Origin: Bacillota bacterium
GTDB taxonomy: Bacteria > Bacillota > Sulfobacillia > Fermentithermobacillales > Fermentithermobacillaceae
Length of the DNA: 64,000 nt
Reading direction: 5' to 3'
NCBI GenBank assembly: GCA_012841065.1
Contig: DUVI01000042.1
Location: 1 to 64,000 of the forward strand
Shown here: one piece after another, positions 27,189 to 34,722 of the stretch
Numbering within the stretch: the stretch's first letter is position 1
How the letters are laid out: every line of letters begins with the position of its first letter
Position numbers and translations under genes: made by a program
Notes under the pieces: model-generated
What the model saw: the letters and a program-made list of their open reading frames with translations, nothing else
Databases searched by the model: none
What the model was told of the DNA's origin: nothing

Positions 27189-27980
27189 ATGTTCACCAAA
27201 AGAAGAATTGCTTTTGCCCTACTTGCCGTGCTACTAGTCGCAGGGGGCGTATTCTATGGTTTGCGCCCGCCTCCGGTCGAACCCGTCTTCGAGATGTACG
27301 ACCCACGCCTGGCAATGGGAACGGAAATGCCTGTATTCTATGTGGAAACCGATAAAAAGGCACTGGCGCTTACCTTTGACATTTCGTGGGGCGACAAGAC
27401 CCCTGAGAAGGTGCTTGACGTACTGTTACAACATAATCAAAAAGCTACGTTCTTTCTTTCAGGGCCGTGGGCCAACCACTACAAGTCCATAGTGTCCCGC
27501 ATTGTCCAAGACGGCCACGAGATTGCCAGTCACGGGCAAGAACACGTAAACCTGAGCCAGGAGAGCAAGGAGAGCATTAAGAAAAACATACAATCAGCCC
27601 ATGACATACTCGTAAACCTTACAGATACCACACCCAGGTATTTCAGGCCGCCTAACGGAGATTATGATGACTTGGTAGTGCTGACAGCCAGGGAGCTCGG
27701 TTATGAGACGGTAATCTGGGCTGTTGACAGCCTGGACTGGAAAAACCCAGGCGCCTCATACATCGTCGAGAGAGTGTCGAAACTCTGCTTTCCCGGAGCG
27801 ATTCTGCTGTTCCATGCATCTGACTCAGCAAAGCAAACCCACGAAGCTTTGCCTATGGTGTTAGAGAATCTCAAAGCGGCCGGGTACGAGATCATGACTC
27901 TGGGCGAACTGATGTCCTTGGGTAAGCCGGCCAGGGATGACCCTAGAGGCCGGCCCTTGAATGAGCTGCCGGGCAATTGA
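27189..27980 (+). CDS. pdaB: PdaB-type polysaccharide deacetylase
   Basis: A 263-residue exported NodB-fold deacetylase. An N-terminal membrane/signal segment (about residues 5-24) precedes the catalytic domain. The start of the domain, LTFDISWGD (D64), is characteristic of PdaB, the sporulation protein needed to keep spore cortex peptidoglycan in late spore maturation. The metal motif SHGQEH (H115, H119) and RPPNGDY are intact. GGGGGAA precedes ATG 27189. The short C-terminal tail is basic and Pro/Arg-rich. It supports the spore-forming nature of the host. Confidence 0.88.
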   Translation: MFTKRRIAFALLAVLLVAGGVFYGLRPPPVEPVFEMYDPRLAMGTEMPVFYVETDKKALALTFDISWGDKTPEKVLDVLLQHNQKATFFLSGPWANHYKSIVSRIVQDGHEIASHGQEHVNLSQESKESIKKNIQSAHDILVNLTDTTPRYFRPPNGDYDDLVVLTARELGYETVIWAVDSLDWKNPGASYIVERVSKLCFPGAILLFHASDSAKQTHEALPMVLENLKAAGYEIMTLGELMSLGKPARDDPRGRPLNELPGN

Positions 27981-27990
27981 CGTGCAAAAT

Positions 27991-28773
27991 CTATCTAGGA
28001 TGAATCATCACCAGGGCAAAACCTGACGCAAGGGAGATACCCGCCGTGGCGCCAAGCATTTCGTTGGAGACACCAAGGGTATTGCCCCTGTAAAGCACCT
28101 CATTGTTGAGGGAGAATTTGAGGTTAGCGGTAGTAGCTCCGGTAACCCGGGAAGTTATGGGCATTATGGTCACCCAGTCACCCGGGTTGCCGGCAAACAC
28201 CCGCGTCTGCATCCCCGGGCAATGTTTGTCGCCTGATACCCCGAAGATCACGGCGCCTTGGGAGTGCAATATGACGTCCAGGCCCTTCTTGGCATAATGC
28301 TCAATCAAGAGTACATTAGCTAACTCGTGGTCCAGACGCCGTCCCCCGGTGGCTCCGATTACGATTGCTGTTTCAAAGCCTTTGCGGGCGATAAGATCCA
28401 GTGCCACCTCAGTATCGGTCTTGTCCTTGTCCCGTTCCAGTCGGACTATTGGAACGCCTAACTCCTGGAAGCGGTCAATGGTATCGGGGTTCGATGAATC
28501 GAAATCTCCCACGATTATATCAGGAACCAGATTATGCTGTTTCATAAATTCCGCCCCAGAATCGGCAGCAACCACCAAAGAGGCGCCTTCCACCAGCGCC
28601 CTGTCTGCATCATGTTTTGAGCCACCCGCAACAACCAGGGCATACACGAGATTGTGCTTCACCCGTGTGGCATACTCCCAGGACACCTTGTGCCCATCAC
28701 ACGCCTCAGAATGTACCGTCTCAGAAAGCTTGGGTTTGCTGCCATCTTCACCGGCGCAGTCAAAACCTTTCAA
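27991..28773 (-). CDS. Thiamine pyrophosphokinase
   Basis: A 260-residue thiamine diphosphokinase, which converts thiamine to thiamine diphosphate. The family motifs are DIIVGDFDS, RDKDKTDTE and GATGGRRLDHELAN, with the C-terminal beta domain that caps the thiamine site. The TTG at 28773 is supported by AAGGTGAG seven nt upstream. This gives an N-terminal extension of about 40 residues before the usual start (HNLVYALVVAGG), with two cysteines and no known motif. No TPP riboswitch is visible in the leader. Confidence 0.88.
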   Translation of the reverse strand: MKGFDCAGEDGSKPKLSETVHSEACDGHKVSWEYATRVKHNLVYALVVAGGSKHDADRALVEGASLVVAADSGAEFMKQHNLVPDIIVGDFDSSNPDTIDRFQELGVPIVRLERDKDKTDTEVALDLIARKGFETAIVIGATGGRRLDHELANVLLIEHYAKKGLDVILHSQGAVIFGVSGDKHCPGMQTRVFAGNPGDWVTIMPITSRVTGATTANLKFSLNNEVLYRGNTLGVSNEMLGATAGISLASGFALVMIHPR

Positions 28774-29460
28774 CAGACACTCACCTTCCGCAACAAAGGC
28801 TCCCCGTTTAACTTGATTCTACATCGTTTTGCCTGTCGCTTAAAGCAACGGCGCTCCTTTGCTTCAAGTAGAAAAGGGCCCTTTCAAAACGGGCCCTTTT
28901 CAGCTAGGCTGCGGTACAGATTCGTCGTTTTGTGCGAAGCACACTCATTGGTTGCTGCATATGCACTTCGATCCCTGTTCCGGTTATTGTCTTATCGTGC
29001 GCTGCATCGACCAAAACCCTGACTCGTACCCTGTGCGCTTACAAAACCCCTGTGTCATACATTCCAGAACCGAATTCCGGTTTGTCTTGGCCGAATCCTA
29101 TGGTACGTATCTGGTATAACGGTTGCATCGTACGTTGGTTTATTCCTGTTGCGTACTTGCTGCAGCCGGTACTCTGTTCTGTGCTTCGTGCAAGGCTGTG
29201 TGATTTACTGCATCTCATGCGACGTTGCTCTTACATAACAATGCTTGCTTGATCCCAGGTATTGTAGTTGCTGTGACTTTGCTGTGACTGATGCTGCATC
29301 GGATATGCATCTCTACTGTATTTCCCGGTGCAACTTATGCTTATCCCTTGCTACAGACTCTGGTGCAAAGCATCCCTGTCTACGTTACTGCGACCATTGC
29401 TACAGACCTGACTCCGCAACCCATCTGTCGGAAGGCTTCTGCCGAAGCCCCAACAGAAAC
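28774..29460. other. 687-bp gene-free interval with unusual composition
   Basis: Between the gdh stop and the TPP kinase start. It contains the terminator at 28872-28900, then a stretch from 28901 to 29460 that is pyrimidine-rich on the plus strand with many GCTGC/TGCATC words. There is a tandem 11-mer TTGCTGTGACT (29268-29289) and an 11-mer TTGCTACAGAC repeated 49 bp apart (29348 and 29397). No open frame has a ribosome site or recognisable product. It could be a long 3' UTR or ncRNA of the gdh transcript, or a decayed gene. Confidence 0.55.
28872..28900. terminator. Bidirectional intrinsic terminator
   Basis: Perfect 10-bp stem AAAAGGGCCC/GGGCCCTTTT (28872-28881 with 28891-28900) with a 9-nt loop. 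A/T runs on both sides allow termination on either strand. It lies about 100 bp upstream of the TPP kinase start and about 560 bp beyond the gdh stop. Confidence 0.85.
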
Positions 29461-30723
29461 TTATAGGAAAATTCCTCTGATCTTCTGGGCAGCAATCAAC
29501 CGCTTGAGCGCTACGATGTAAGCTGCCATCCTCATAGGAATCTTCAATTCTTCTGCAGTTTCATATACTTCGTTGAACGCCTTGACCATGATCCTCTCAA
29601 GGTTGGAGTTCACGGTTTCAATGTCCCAGTAATGGTGCTGCAAGTTCTGGACCCACTCGAAGTATGAACACGTGACTCCGCCCGCATTGGTGAGGATGTC
29701 AGGGCAAGCTATGATGCCTCTTTCCTCAAGCACCTTATCTCCGGCAAAGGTTGTCGGCCCGTTGGCACCTTCGATGACAACTTTAGCCTGGACTTCTTTT
29801 GCGACCTCTTCTGTAATCTGGTTCTCCAAAGCTGCCAGCACCAAGAAGTCACACTTGCATGTGAGAATCCCGTGGTTGTCTGTAGTTTTGACTCCTTCCT
29901 GCTGGTAGCCTTCGATAATGCGCCTCGGATGCTTGTCTACATATTCCAACAAAGCAGGAATATCCAACCCGTCTTCACAATAAAGCCCGCCTGATACATC
30001 GCTGACGGCCACTATCTTGGCGCCCGCTTCATACAGGAACTTCGCAGCGTTGCTACCCACGTTGCCAAACCCCTGGACCGCAACGGTGGATTTAGCAAGA
30101 TCCATGTTGAGTTTCTTCGCAAGTTCCCAGGTGACAAAGAAGACTCCCAATCCTGTAGCCTCTTTGCGGCCGACAGATCCGCCGGCTTCCACCGGTTTGC
30201 TGGTTACAACTCCTGGGGAATATACGCCGGCGAGGGTGCTGTAAGTGTCCATTATCCAACCCATCATCTGCTGGGTAGTGTTAACGTCAGTAGCAGGAAT
30301 GTCCTTCTCAGGTCCTATGAAATCCGCTATCTTGGCTGTGTATCCTCTGGTAATCCTCTCAATTTCACCCTGGGACAGTCCGGTAGGATCAACTGTTACC
30401 CCACCTTTAGCCCCTCCATAGGGAATATCAACAACGGCACACTTGAAGGTCATCCAAGCCGCCAAAGCTCTGGTTTCATCCATATCTACGTCAGGATGGA
30501 ACCGGATCCCGCCCTTGGCAGGGCCTCTAATGGTACTGTGCTGGACGCGATAGCCGGTAAACACGCGGATGGTCCCATCGTCCATCTTGACAGGGAAGTT
30601 AACTGTCAGTTCCCGTTCAGGATAACGTAGGGTTATGTAATCTTGCTTGTCCAACCCCGCGATCTCTGCGGCCGCATCTAGCTGCTCGAGCATGTTCTCG
30701 AATGGATTGGTTTTCTGAGCCAT
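29461..30723 (-). CDS. Glutamate dehydrogenase (Glu/Leu/Phe/Val family)
   Basis: A 420-residue hexameric-type glutamate dehydrogenase, interconverting glutamate with 2-oxoglutarate and ammonia. The substrate-binding GPAKGGIRFHPDVD, the catalytic lysine in PYGGAKGGV, the Rossmann motif VQGFGNVGSNAA and the C-terminal ANAGGVTCSYFEWVQN pattern are all present. AAGGGTGAT precedes ATG 30723. It is a single transcription unit with its own promoter (30827-30855) and a palindromic operator candidate (30792-30809). Cofactor preference cannot be decided by eye. Confidence 0.96.
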   Translation of the reverse strand: MAQKTNPFENMLEQLDAAAEIAGLDKQDYITLRYPERELTVNFPVKMDDGTIRVFTGYRVQHSTIRGPAKGGIRFHPDVDMDETRALAAWMTFKCAVVDIPYGGAKGGVTVDPTGLSQGEIERITRGYTAKIADFIGPEKDIPATDVNTTQQMMGWIMDTYSTLAGVYSPGVVTSKPVEAGGSVGRKEATGLGVFFVTWELAKKLNMDLAKSTVAVQGFGNVGSNAAKFLYEAGAKIVAVSDVSGGLYCEDGLDIPALLEYVDKHPRRIIEGYQQEGVKTTDNHGILTCKCDFLVLAALENQITEEVAKEVQAKVVIEGANGPTTFAGDKVLEERGIIACPDILTNAGGVTCSYFEWVQNLQHHYWDIETVNSNLERIMVKAFNEVYETAEELKIPMRMAAYIVALKRLIAAQKIRGIFL

Positions 30724-30791
30724 GTAATCACCCTTCTTGCATATTCAGTAATCCCCATTCGCACAACCGGAAGCCCGGCGGTAAGGTAGAT

Positions 30792-30809
30792 TTGTGACGA
30801 GCATCACAG
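30792..30809 (-). promoter_or_regulatory. Rex- or CRP/FNR-like operator at the gdh promoter
   Basis: TTGTGACGAGCATCACAG contains TGTGA-N6-TCACA, an exact match to the CRP consensus, and also fits the 18-bp Rex pattern TTGTGA..N4..TCACAA with end mismatches. It lies just downstream of the expected gdh transcription start, where binding would repress. Since rex is encoded in this window (12469-13098), Rex is the simplest candidate. Confidence 0.55.
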
Positions 30810-30826
30810 ATACCCTACCAAGGTAC

Positions 30827-30855
30827 ACTATATAGTTTGGCAGTCAATAAATCAA
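30827..30855 (-). promoter_or_regulatory. Sigma-A-type promoter of the glutamate dehydrogenase gene
   Basis: On the minus strand TTGATT (30850-30855) and TATAGT (30827-30832) are separated by exactly 17 bp. This matches a vegetative promoter with 5/6 at -10 and 4/6 at -35. The expected start of transcription is near 30820, about 97 bp upstream of the start codon. Confidence 0.65.
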
Positions 30856-31057
30856 CCTCTATTTTCGACAAGTATGCGTAAGACCTGACTAGATTGGCTG
30901 AGCCTTTTGTCCCGTCCACCTTCCCCCACCAGTTAAAGGTGCTGTTCCGACCTCGTCCGGTTCTCTGATTGCATCAACAGCCGGGCCAGAGTTTTTGCTT
31001 CAGCGCCAAGAATATGTCACAGGATTTCTCCGCATCCTTAACACGAGGTGATATTGC

Positions 31058-31600
31058 ATGACCCATCAGCTAACTCAGAAGGAACGGTCGTTATTACAAG
31101 ATCAACTAGCCCATGAGGAAATTTGCATTAAGAAGTACAGGGGATATGCCAACCTTGCCAAGTCCCAGGAGCTGCGCAACCTGTTCAACGAACTGGCCCA
31201 GGAGGAGCTAAATCACTACGATTTGCTGAACAGGTACTTAGGCGGTCAGGGTGGACAGCAACAACAGCAGGAGCAACAGCAACAACAGCACCATATGATC
31301 AGAGGTTCAGGTTTTGAACCCCATCAATTTGACACCCGAACCCATGCATGGAGCCAGCAAACACAGCAACAAAACCAACAGAGCCAGGGCCAACAGGCGG
31401 GCCCGGCTGACGATGCAGCTATGTGTCAAGACATGCTCATGACGGAAAAATTCATCTCCGGCGTCTACGACACTTCGGTATTTGAATCAGCCAACCCCCG
31501 GCTCAGAAGAGACCTTCAGAAAATCCAGGAAGACGAACAAAAACACGGCGAGAAAATCTTCAATTACATGCAAGAACATGGCTACTATAACCCACAGTAG
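31058..31600 (+). CDS. CotF-family spore coat protein
   Basis: A 180-residue protein of the spore coat F family, ferritin-like helical bundles found in spore coats. An N-terminal helical pair (HEEICIKKYRGYANLAKSQELRNLF...EELNHYDLLN) is separated by a Gln-rich spacer (residues about 63-120, with long Q runs) from a C-terminal pair (MCQDMLMTEKFISGVYDT...DEQKHGEKIFNYM). GAGGTGAT precedes ATG 31058. The Gln-rich spacer is longer than in B. subtilis CotF and is prone to length variation. Confidence 0.88.
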   Translation: MTHQLTQKERSLLQDQLAHEEICIKKYRGYANLAKSQELRNLFNELAQEELNHYDLLNRYLGGQGGQQQQQEQQQQQHHMIRGSGFEPHQFDTRTHAWSQQTQQQNQQSQGQQAGPADDAAMCQDMLMTEKFISGVYDTSVFESANPRLRRDLQKIQEDEQKHGEKIFNYMQEHGYYNPQ

Positions 31601-31672
31601 CCCCATTTAGGCCGCGTACAGCAAGCACCATTGCGCCATTCCAGCCGCCCGCCATAGCCCGGCGGGAGGAAA

Positions 31673-31709
31673 CTGCACCGGGGAAAGGGCATACCCTGCC
31701 CCGGTGCAG
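31673..31709 (+). terminator. Hairpin downstream of the cotF-like gene
   Basis: Perfect 11-bp stem (31673-31683 with 31699-31709) that also encloses a small AGGG/CCCT helix. It lies 72 bp after the coat gene stop. No U-tract follows. Confidence 0.6.
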
Positions 31710-31789
31710 CCTACAACGCCTCATAAGGAGTAGCAACTTCTCCTCATTTACATAATATGAACTAGATTAACGGAGAGGAGGACTCAATC

Positions 31790-31882
31790 ATGGGAGGCAG
31801 ACAATGCGGAGGGTGCTTTGATGACCCCTTAGTGTTCATCATCTTCCTGATTCTCGTTCTGCTCATACTGGGAATCAACTAA
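31790..31882 (+). CDS. YjcZ-like small spore membrane peptide
   Basis: A 30-residue peptide: a Gly/Cys-containing start (MGGRQCGGCFDDP) followed by a single hydrophobic helix (LVFIIFLILVLLILGIN). This is the plan of YjcZ-family sporulation proteins, although those usually carry more glycines and tyrosines. An AGGAGG site (31776-31781) lies at ideal distance from ATG 31790. It sits just after the CotF-type gene, which supports a sporulation role. Confidence 0.72.
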   Translation: MGGRQCGGCFDDPLVFIIFLILVLLILGIN

Positions 31883-31890
31883 TAGACGCA

Positions 31891-31924
31891 AGACAAAAGG
31901 CCGCACTCTCTTTCAGGTGCGGCC
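31891..31924 (-). terminator. Intrinsic terminator of the glutaredoxin gene
   Basis: Perfect 8-bp stem (31917-31924 with 31899-31906) followed on the minus strand by TTTTGTCTT. It lies 22 bp beyond the glutaredoxin stop and also backs the end of the YjcZ-like gene on the other strand. Confidence 0.85.
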
Positions 31925-31945
31925 GGCATCATTTCCTAGGCCCGG

Positions 31946-32188
31946 TTAGAGCCCAAGCAGCTCATCAATCTTGTTCTTATCAAACCCAACCACAACGTTG
32001 CCGTCTATGTCCAACACAGGTACACCCATCCGGCCTGAAATCTTGACCATTTCCCGTGCAGCCTGAACATCTACTGAAACATCTTTTTCCTCAAATTCGA
32101 TCCCTGCGTTTTTCAAATAGTCTTTAGCTCTTACACACCATGGACAGGTGGGAGTGGAATACACTACCACTTTGTGTTCAGCAGCCAT
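31946..32188 (-). CDS. Glutaredoxin-like thiol reductase
   Basis: An 80-residue glutaredoxin-fold protein with the CPWC redox pair at residues 15-18, the cis-proline segment GRMGVPVLDIDG and the GFD..KIDELLGL end. Size and motif match the NrdH/glutaredoxin-like group of Gram-positive anaerobes, which are reduced by thioredoxin reductase or small thiols. GGAGGTG precedes ATG 32188; the longer frame to 32299 is unsupported. It is monocistronic with its own terminator. Confidence 0.9.
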   Translation of the reverse strand: MAAEHKVVVYSTPTCPWCVRAKDYLKNAGIEFEEKDVSVDVQAAREMVKISGRMGVPVLDIDGNVVVGFDKNKIDELLGL

Positions 32189-32424
32189 ACAGACACCTCC
32201 GTATTTTTCACTCATATATCCGATGACACCGGTTGAGTATATGTTCCCCGACTTGAGGGGGAATTTCAACGTTTGCCGCCAATTTACACATTCGACCATA
32301 TCTGCTATCCCACTTCAGTTCAGGACATACTAGAAAGGGCATGGGAGCCTGCATCTCCCCTACTTAGCAGGCAGGATGGCCGCACAAGCATTAATGCCGG
32401 CAACCGATTTGCGAGGTGGATTCA

Positions 32425-32622
32425 ATGCACAAAACGTCCCTTTCTACAAGAGGCCAGATAGTCATCCCAGCTCAGATCAGGAACAAACTTGGCCTCAAAC
32501 CCGGCACCAGGTTTGCCGTATACGATCTGGACGGCAAAGTGGTGCTCGTACCTGAATTGGATGATCCTGTGGGGCACGGGCTGGGTTTTTTCAACAGAAA
32601 GAGCACCGGTCAAGGAGAGTAA
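32425..32622 (+). CDS. AbrB/MazE-type antitoxin-like DNA-binding protein
   Basis: A 65-residue swapped-hairpin AbrB-fold protein: TSLSTRGQIVIPAQIRNKLGLKPGTRFAVYDLDGKVVL is the full family core. The tail is short and polar. GAGGTG lies six nt before ATG 32425. It starts 4 bp upstream of a PIN-domain gene, as in VapB antitoxins, and would bind and neutralise the PIN protein while repressing the pair. Confidence 0.87.
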   Translation: MHKTSLSTRGQIVIPAQIRNKLGLKPGTRFAVYDLDGKVVLVPELDDPVGHGLGFFNRKSTGQGE

Positions 32623-32625
32623 CCA

Positions 32626-33090
32626 ATGAGGCTGAACAGTCAGGAAAATGCATCCCTGTGTAGTGACTCACCTTGCATCATTGATGCTCCGTCACTAATC
32701 GCATATCTTGAAGGCACCCCGAAAGGACAAGTAATCCAAAGGATTCTCGAGCAGACACATAGCTGCGGAGCTAAGATAAAGATCACGGCACTCGACATGA
32801 TCTTGGTGTACCTCAAAGGCATATCCGAACATCCGGACTCCTTTGCCGAACTGCTTGCCCTGTTGGACCAGCTCCCCATCCAGGTAGAGCCTGTCACACA
32901 AGAGGGCGCCCTGGAGGCCGCCAAACTCATGGCGGAGCACCCGGGCCTTGAGCCTGGCGCAGGGTTATCCGTATATCTTGCGAAAACGGTGGATGGAACC
33001 CTTATCACCGCAGATCGCTCTGTGCATGAACGTAAACTCCTGCCTCCCGACCGGATTGTATATGTGGGCGATGACGGCGGACACGGATAG
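32626..33090 (+). CDS. PIN-domain protein, VapC-like, degenerate active site
   Basis: A 154-residue PIN-fold protein. The first acidic residue (D20 in CIIDAPSLIAYLEG) and the last (D130 in TLITADRSVHE) are present. The second position carries D57 where Glu is usual, and the third, expected in the helix at EPGAGLSVYLAK, has Gly/Ala in place of Asp. It may be an attenuated ribonuclease or a non-catalytic relative. Ribosome site AGGAGA precedes ATG 32626. Paired with the AbrB-like gene. Confidence 0.75.
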   Translation: MRLNSQENASLCSDSPCIIDAPSLIAYLEGTPKGQVIQRILEQTHSCGAKIKITALDMILVYLKGISEHPDSFAELLALLDQLPIQVEPVTQEGALEAAKLMAEHPGLEPGAGLSVYLAKTVDGTLITADRSVHERKLLPPDRIVYVGDDGGHG

Positions 33091-33194
33091 CTTATCAGGA
33101 GCCGAGCCGTCGGTGCTGCCCACAAACAGGAAGGACAACCTGAACCGATTGTAGAATGTCTGGTACACCCGACCATTGCATAGGAGGAGATATC

Positions 33195-33683
33195 ATGGGC
33201 GTTAAGTTCGAAGTCGTAAACATTGATAAGCCCGAAAATCTGAACATGATACTTGGCCAGTCCCATTTCATAAAATCGGTGGAAGACCTTTACGAAGCCA
33301 TGGCAAACGCCGGCGGCGCGATCAAGTTCGGAATTGCGTTCTTGGAAGCCAGCGGGCCCCGCTTGGTGCGCTCAGCCGGCAACGACGACAAGTTGGTTGA
33401 ACTTGCGGTAAACAACGCCTTGGCCATCGGAACAGGCCACGCTTTCATCATTTTCATGGAAAACGGTTTCCCCATAAACGTGCTGAACAACATCAAGATG
33501 GTGCCTGAAGTGGTCAACATCTTCTGCGCCACCGCCAACCCAGTGCAGGTGATTGTGGCCGAATCCGGGCAAGGCCGCGGGATCATGGGAGTTATTGACG
33601 GTGGCTCACCCAAGGGAGTAGAAGGCCCGGATGACATCCAGACGCGCAAGTCTTTCTTGAGGCAAATAGGTTACAAACTCTAA
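33195..33683 (+). CDS. Adenosine-specific kinase (DUF355 family)
   Basis: A 162-residue protein of the DUF355 family, described as adenosine-specific kinases in archaea and some bacteria. The family blocks HFIKSVEDLYEA, KFGIAFLEASGPRLVR, FPINVLNNIK and FCATANPVQVIVAE are all recognisable. TAGGAGGAG precedes ATG 33195. It stands alone between the VapBC-like pair and a convergent gene. The role is probably purine nucleoside salvage; the in vivo function of the bacterial members is not well established. Confidence 0.88.
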   Translation: MGVKFEVVNIDKPENLNMILGQSHFIKSVEDLYEAMANAGGAIKFGIAFLEASGPRLVRSAGNDDKLVELAVNNALAIGTGHAFIIFMENGFPINVLNNIKMVPEVVNIFCATANPVQVIVAESGQGRGIMGVIDGGSPKGVEGPDDIQTRKSFLRQIGYKL

Positions 33684-33706
33684 CGCCAACCGCTACCTGA
33701 CCTTAT

Positions 33707-33757
33707 TGGAGAATTGGCCGCTGCCAAACATCACGCAGCGGCCTCAACAATTCTTCT
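33707..33757. terminator. Bidirectional hairpin between convergent genes
   Basis: A 9-bp GC stem (33716-33724 with 33735-33743) is extended by the complementary flanks GGAGAATT and AATTCTTCTCC. It separates the adenosine-kinase gene from the convergent hydroxybutyryl-CoA dehydrogenase gene. Confidence 0.7.
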
Positions 33758-33771
33758 CCAGACGTGGAACC

Positions 33772-34617
33772 TTAGTACTTAAAGAACCCCTGGCCGGTTT
33801 TCCGCCCAAGGTGTCCTTTGTCTATCATTTCTTTAAGCAACGGGCATGGCTTGTACTTGTCGTCACCGAAATCTTTGTGCAGCGTGTCCATGATAGCGTA
33901 AAGCACGTCTATCCCGATTAGGTCTGCAAGGGACAGGGGTCCCATTGGATGATTTGCTCCCAGTTTCATAGCTGTATCGATGTCTTCCGCCGATGCTACA
34001 CCTTCCATCAAAAGGTACGCTGCTTCGTTGAGCATGGGACACAACAAGCGGTTTACGACAAATCCGGGTGACTCCTTGACTACCACAGGAGTTTTGCCCA
34101 ATCTTAGGCACAATTCCCGGGCCTTGTCCAAAGCTACCTTAGAGGTGTTGCTGCCTTTTATGAGTTCTACAAGTTTCATGACAGGTACAGGATTGAAAAA
34201 GTGGATCCCCATGAATCTGGCTGGGTTGTCAACCGAGCCTGACATTCCGGTAATGCTGAGAGACGAAGTGTTTGAACCTATGAGCACATCTTTACCGGCT
34301 ACCTGCGAGACTCTTGTCAAGACGTCCTTTTTAACTTCCATATCCTCATAAACCGCTTCCAGAACCACTTCAGCGTCCTTGAGGTCATCGTAATTATCCG
34401 AGTAGATGAGCTTAGCCAACATCTCGTCTCTTGCCTGGGCAGTTATCCTTCCCCGCTGCACACCTCTGTCAAGGCTTTTTTCAATGCCTTGATATCCTTT
34501 GGACGCCAGCTCAATTGTGGAGTCGAGCAAGACAACGTCAAAACCTGCCGCAAGACACGATTCTGCAATCCCCCGGCCCATGGTTCCTGCACCTACTACG
34601 CCAATCTTTCCGACCAT
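33772..34617 (-). CDS. 3-hydroxybutyryl-CoA dehydrogenase
   Basis: A 281-residue NAD(P)-dependent 3-hydroxyacyl-CoA dehydrogenase. The Rossmann motif GVVGAGTMGRGIAE is at the N terminus, the catalytic His/Glu pair lies in GIHFFNPVPVMKLVE, and NRLLCPMLNEA and the DTAMKLGANHPMGPL signature follow. The family converts acetoacetyl-CoA to 3-hydroxybutyryl-CoA in butyrate-type pathways or the reverse in beta-oxidation. AGGAGG lies seven nt before ATG 34617. No other beta-oxidation gene is adjacent. Confidence 0.95.
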   Translation of the reverse strand: MVGKIGVVGAGTMGRGIAESCLAAGFDVVLLDSTIELASKGYQGIEKSLDRGVQRGRITAQARDEMLAKLIYSDNYDDLKDAEVVLEAVYEDMEVKKDVLTRVSQVAGKDVLIGSNTSSLSITGMSGSVDNPARFMGIHFFNPVPVMKLVELIKGSNTSKVALDKARELCLRLGKTPVVVKESPGFVVNRLLCPMLNEAAYLLMEGVASAEDIDTAMKLGANHPMGPLSLADLIGIDVLYAIMDTLHKDFGDDKYKPCPLLKEMIDKGHLGRKTGQGFFKY

Positions 34618-34722
34618 GCACAAACCTCCTCTCTACATAAAACCTTCTACAATACGCATTATATTCCTGCCAAGGGGAGTGGAGTTCACGTCAAAGCACC
34701 GGAAATCCAGCGCGGAAGCTCA

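Larger units (their letters stand above)
30724..31057. other. Divergent intergenic region, gdh / cotF-like gene
   Basis: 334 bp between divergent genes. It holds the gdh leader, its operator candidate and promoter (30792-30855). The 200 bp nearest the spore coat gene contain a GAGGTGAT ribosome site but no vegetative promoter I can recognise, consistent with a sporulation sigma factor. Confidence 0.6.

Noticed and set aside
28774-28871. TPP riboswitch ahead of the thiamine pyrophosphokinase gene
   Set aside because: None of the conserved TPP aptamer words (such as CTGAGA) is present, and the leader is only about 100 nt.
28654-29521. Several plus-strand open frames of 70-120 codons downstream of gdh
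   Set aside because: They overlap each other in different frames, are Cys/Leu-rich without family pattern, and lack ribosome sites; part is antisense to gdh and the TPP kinase gene.
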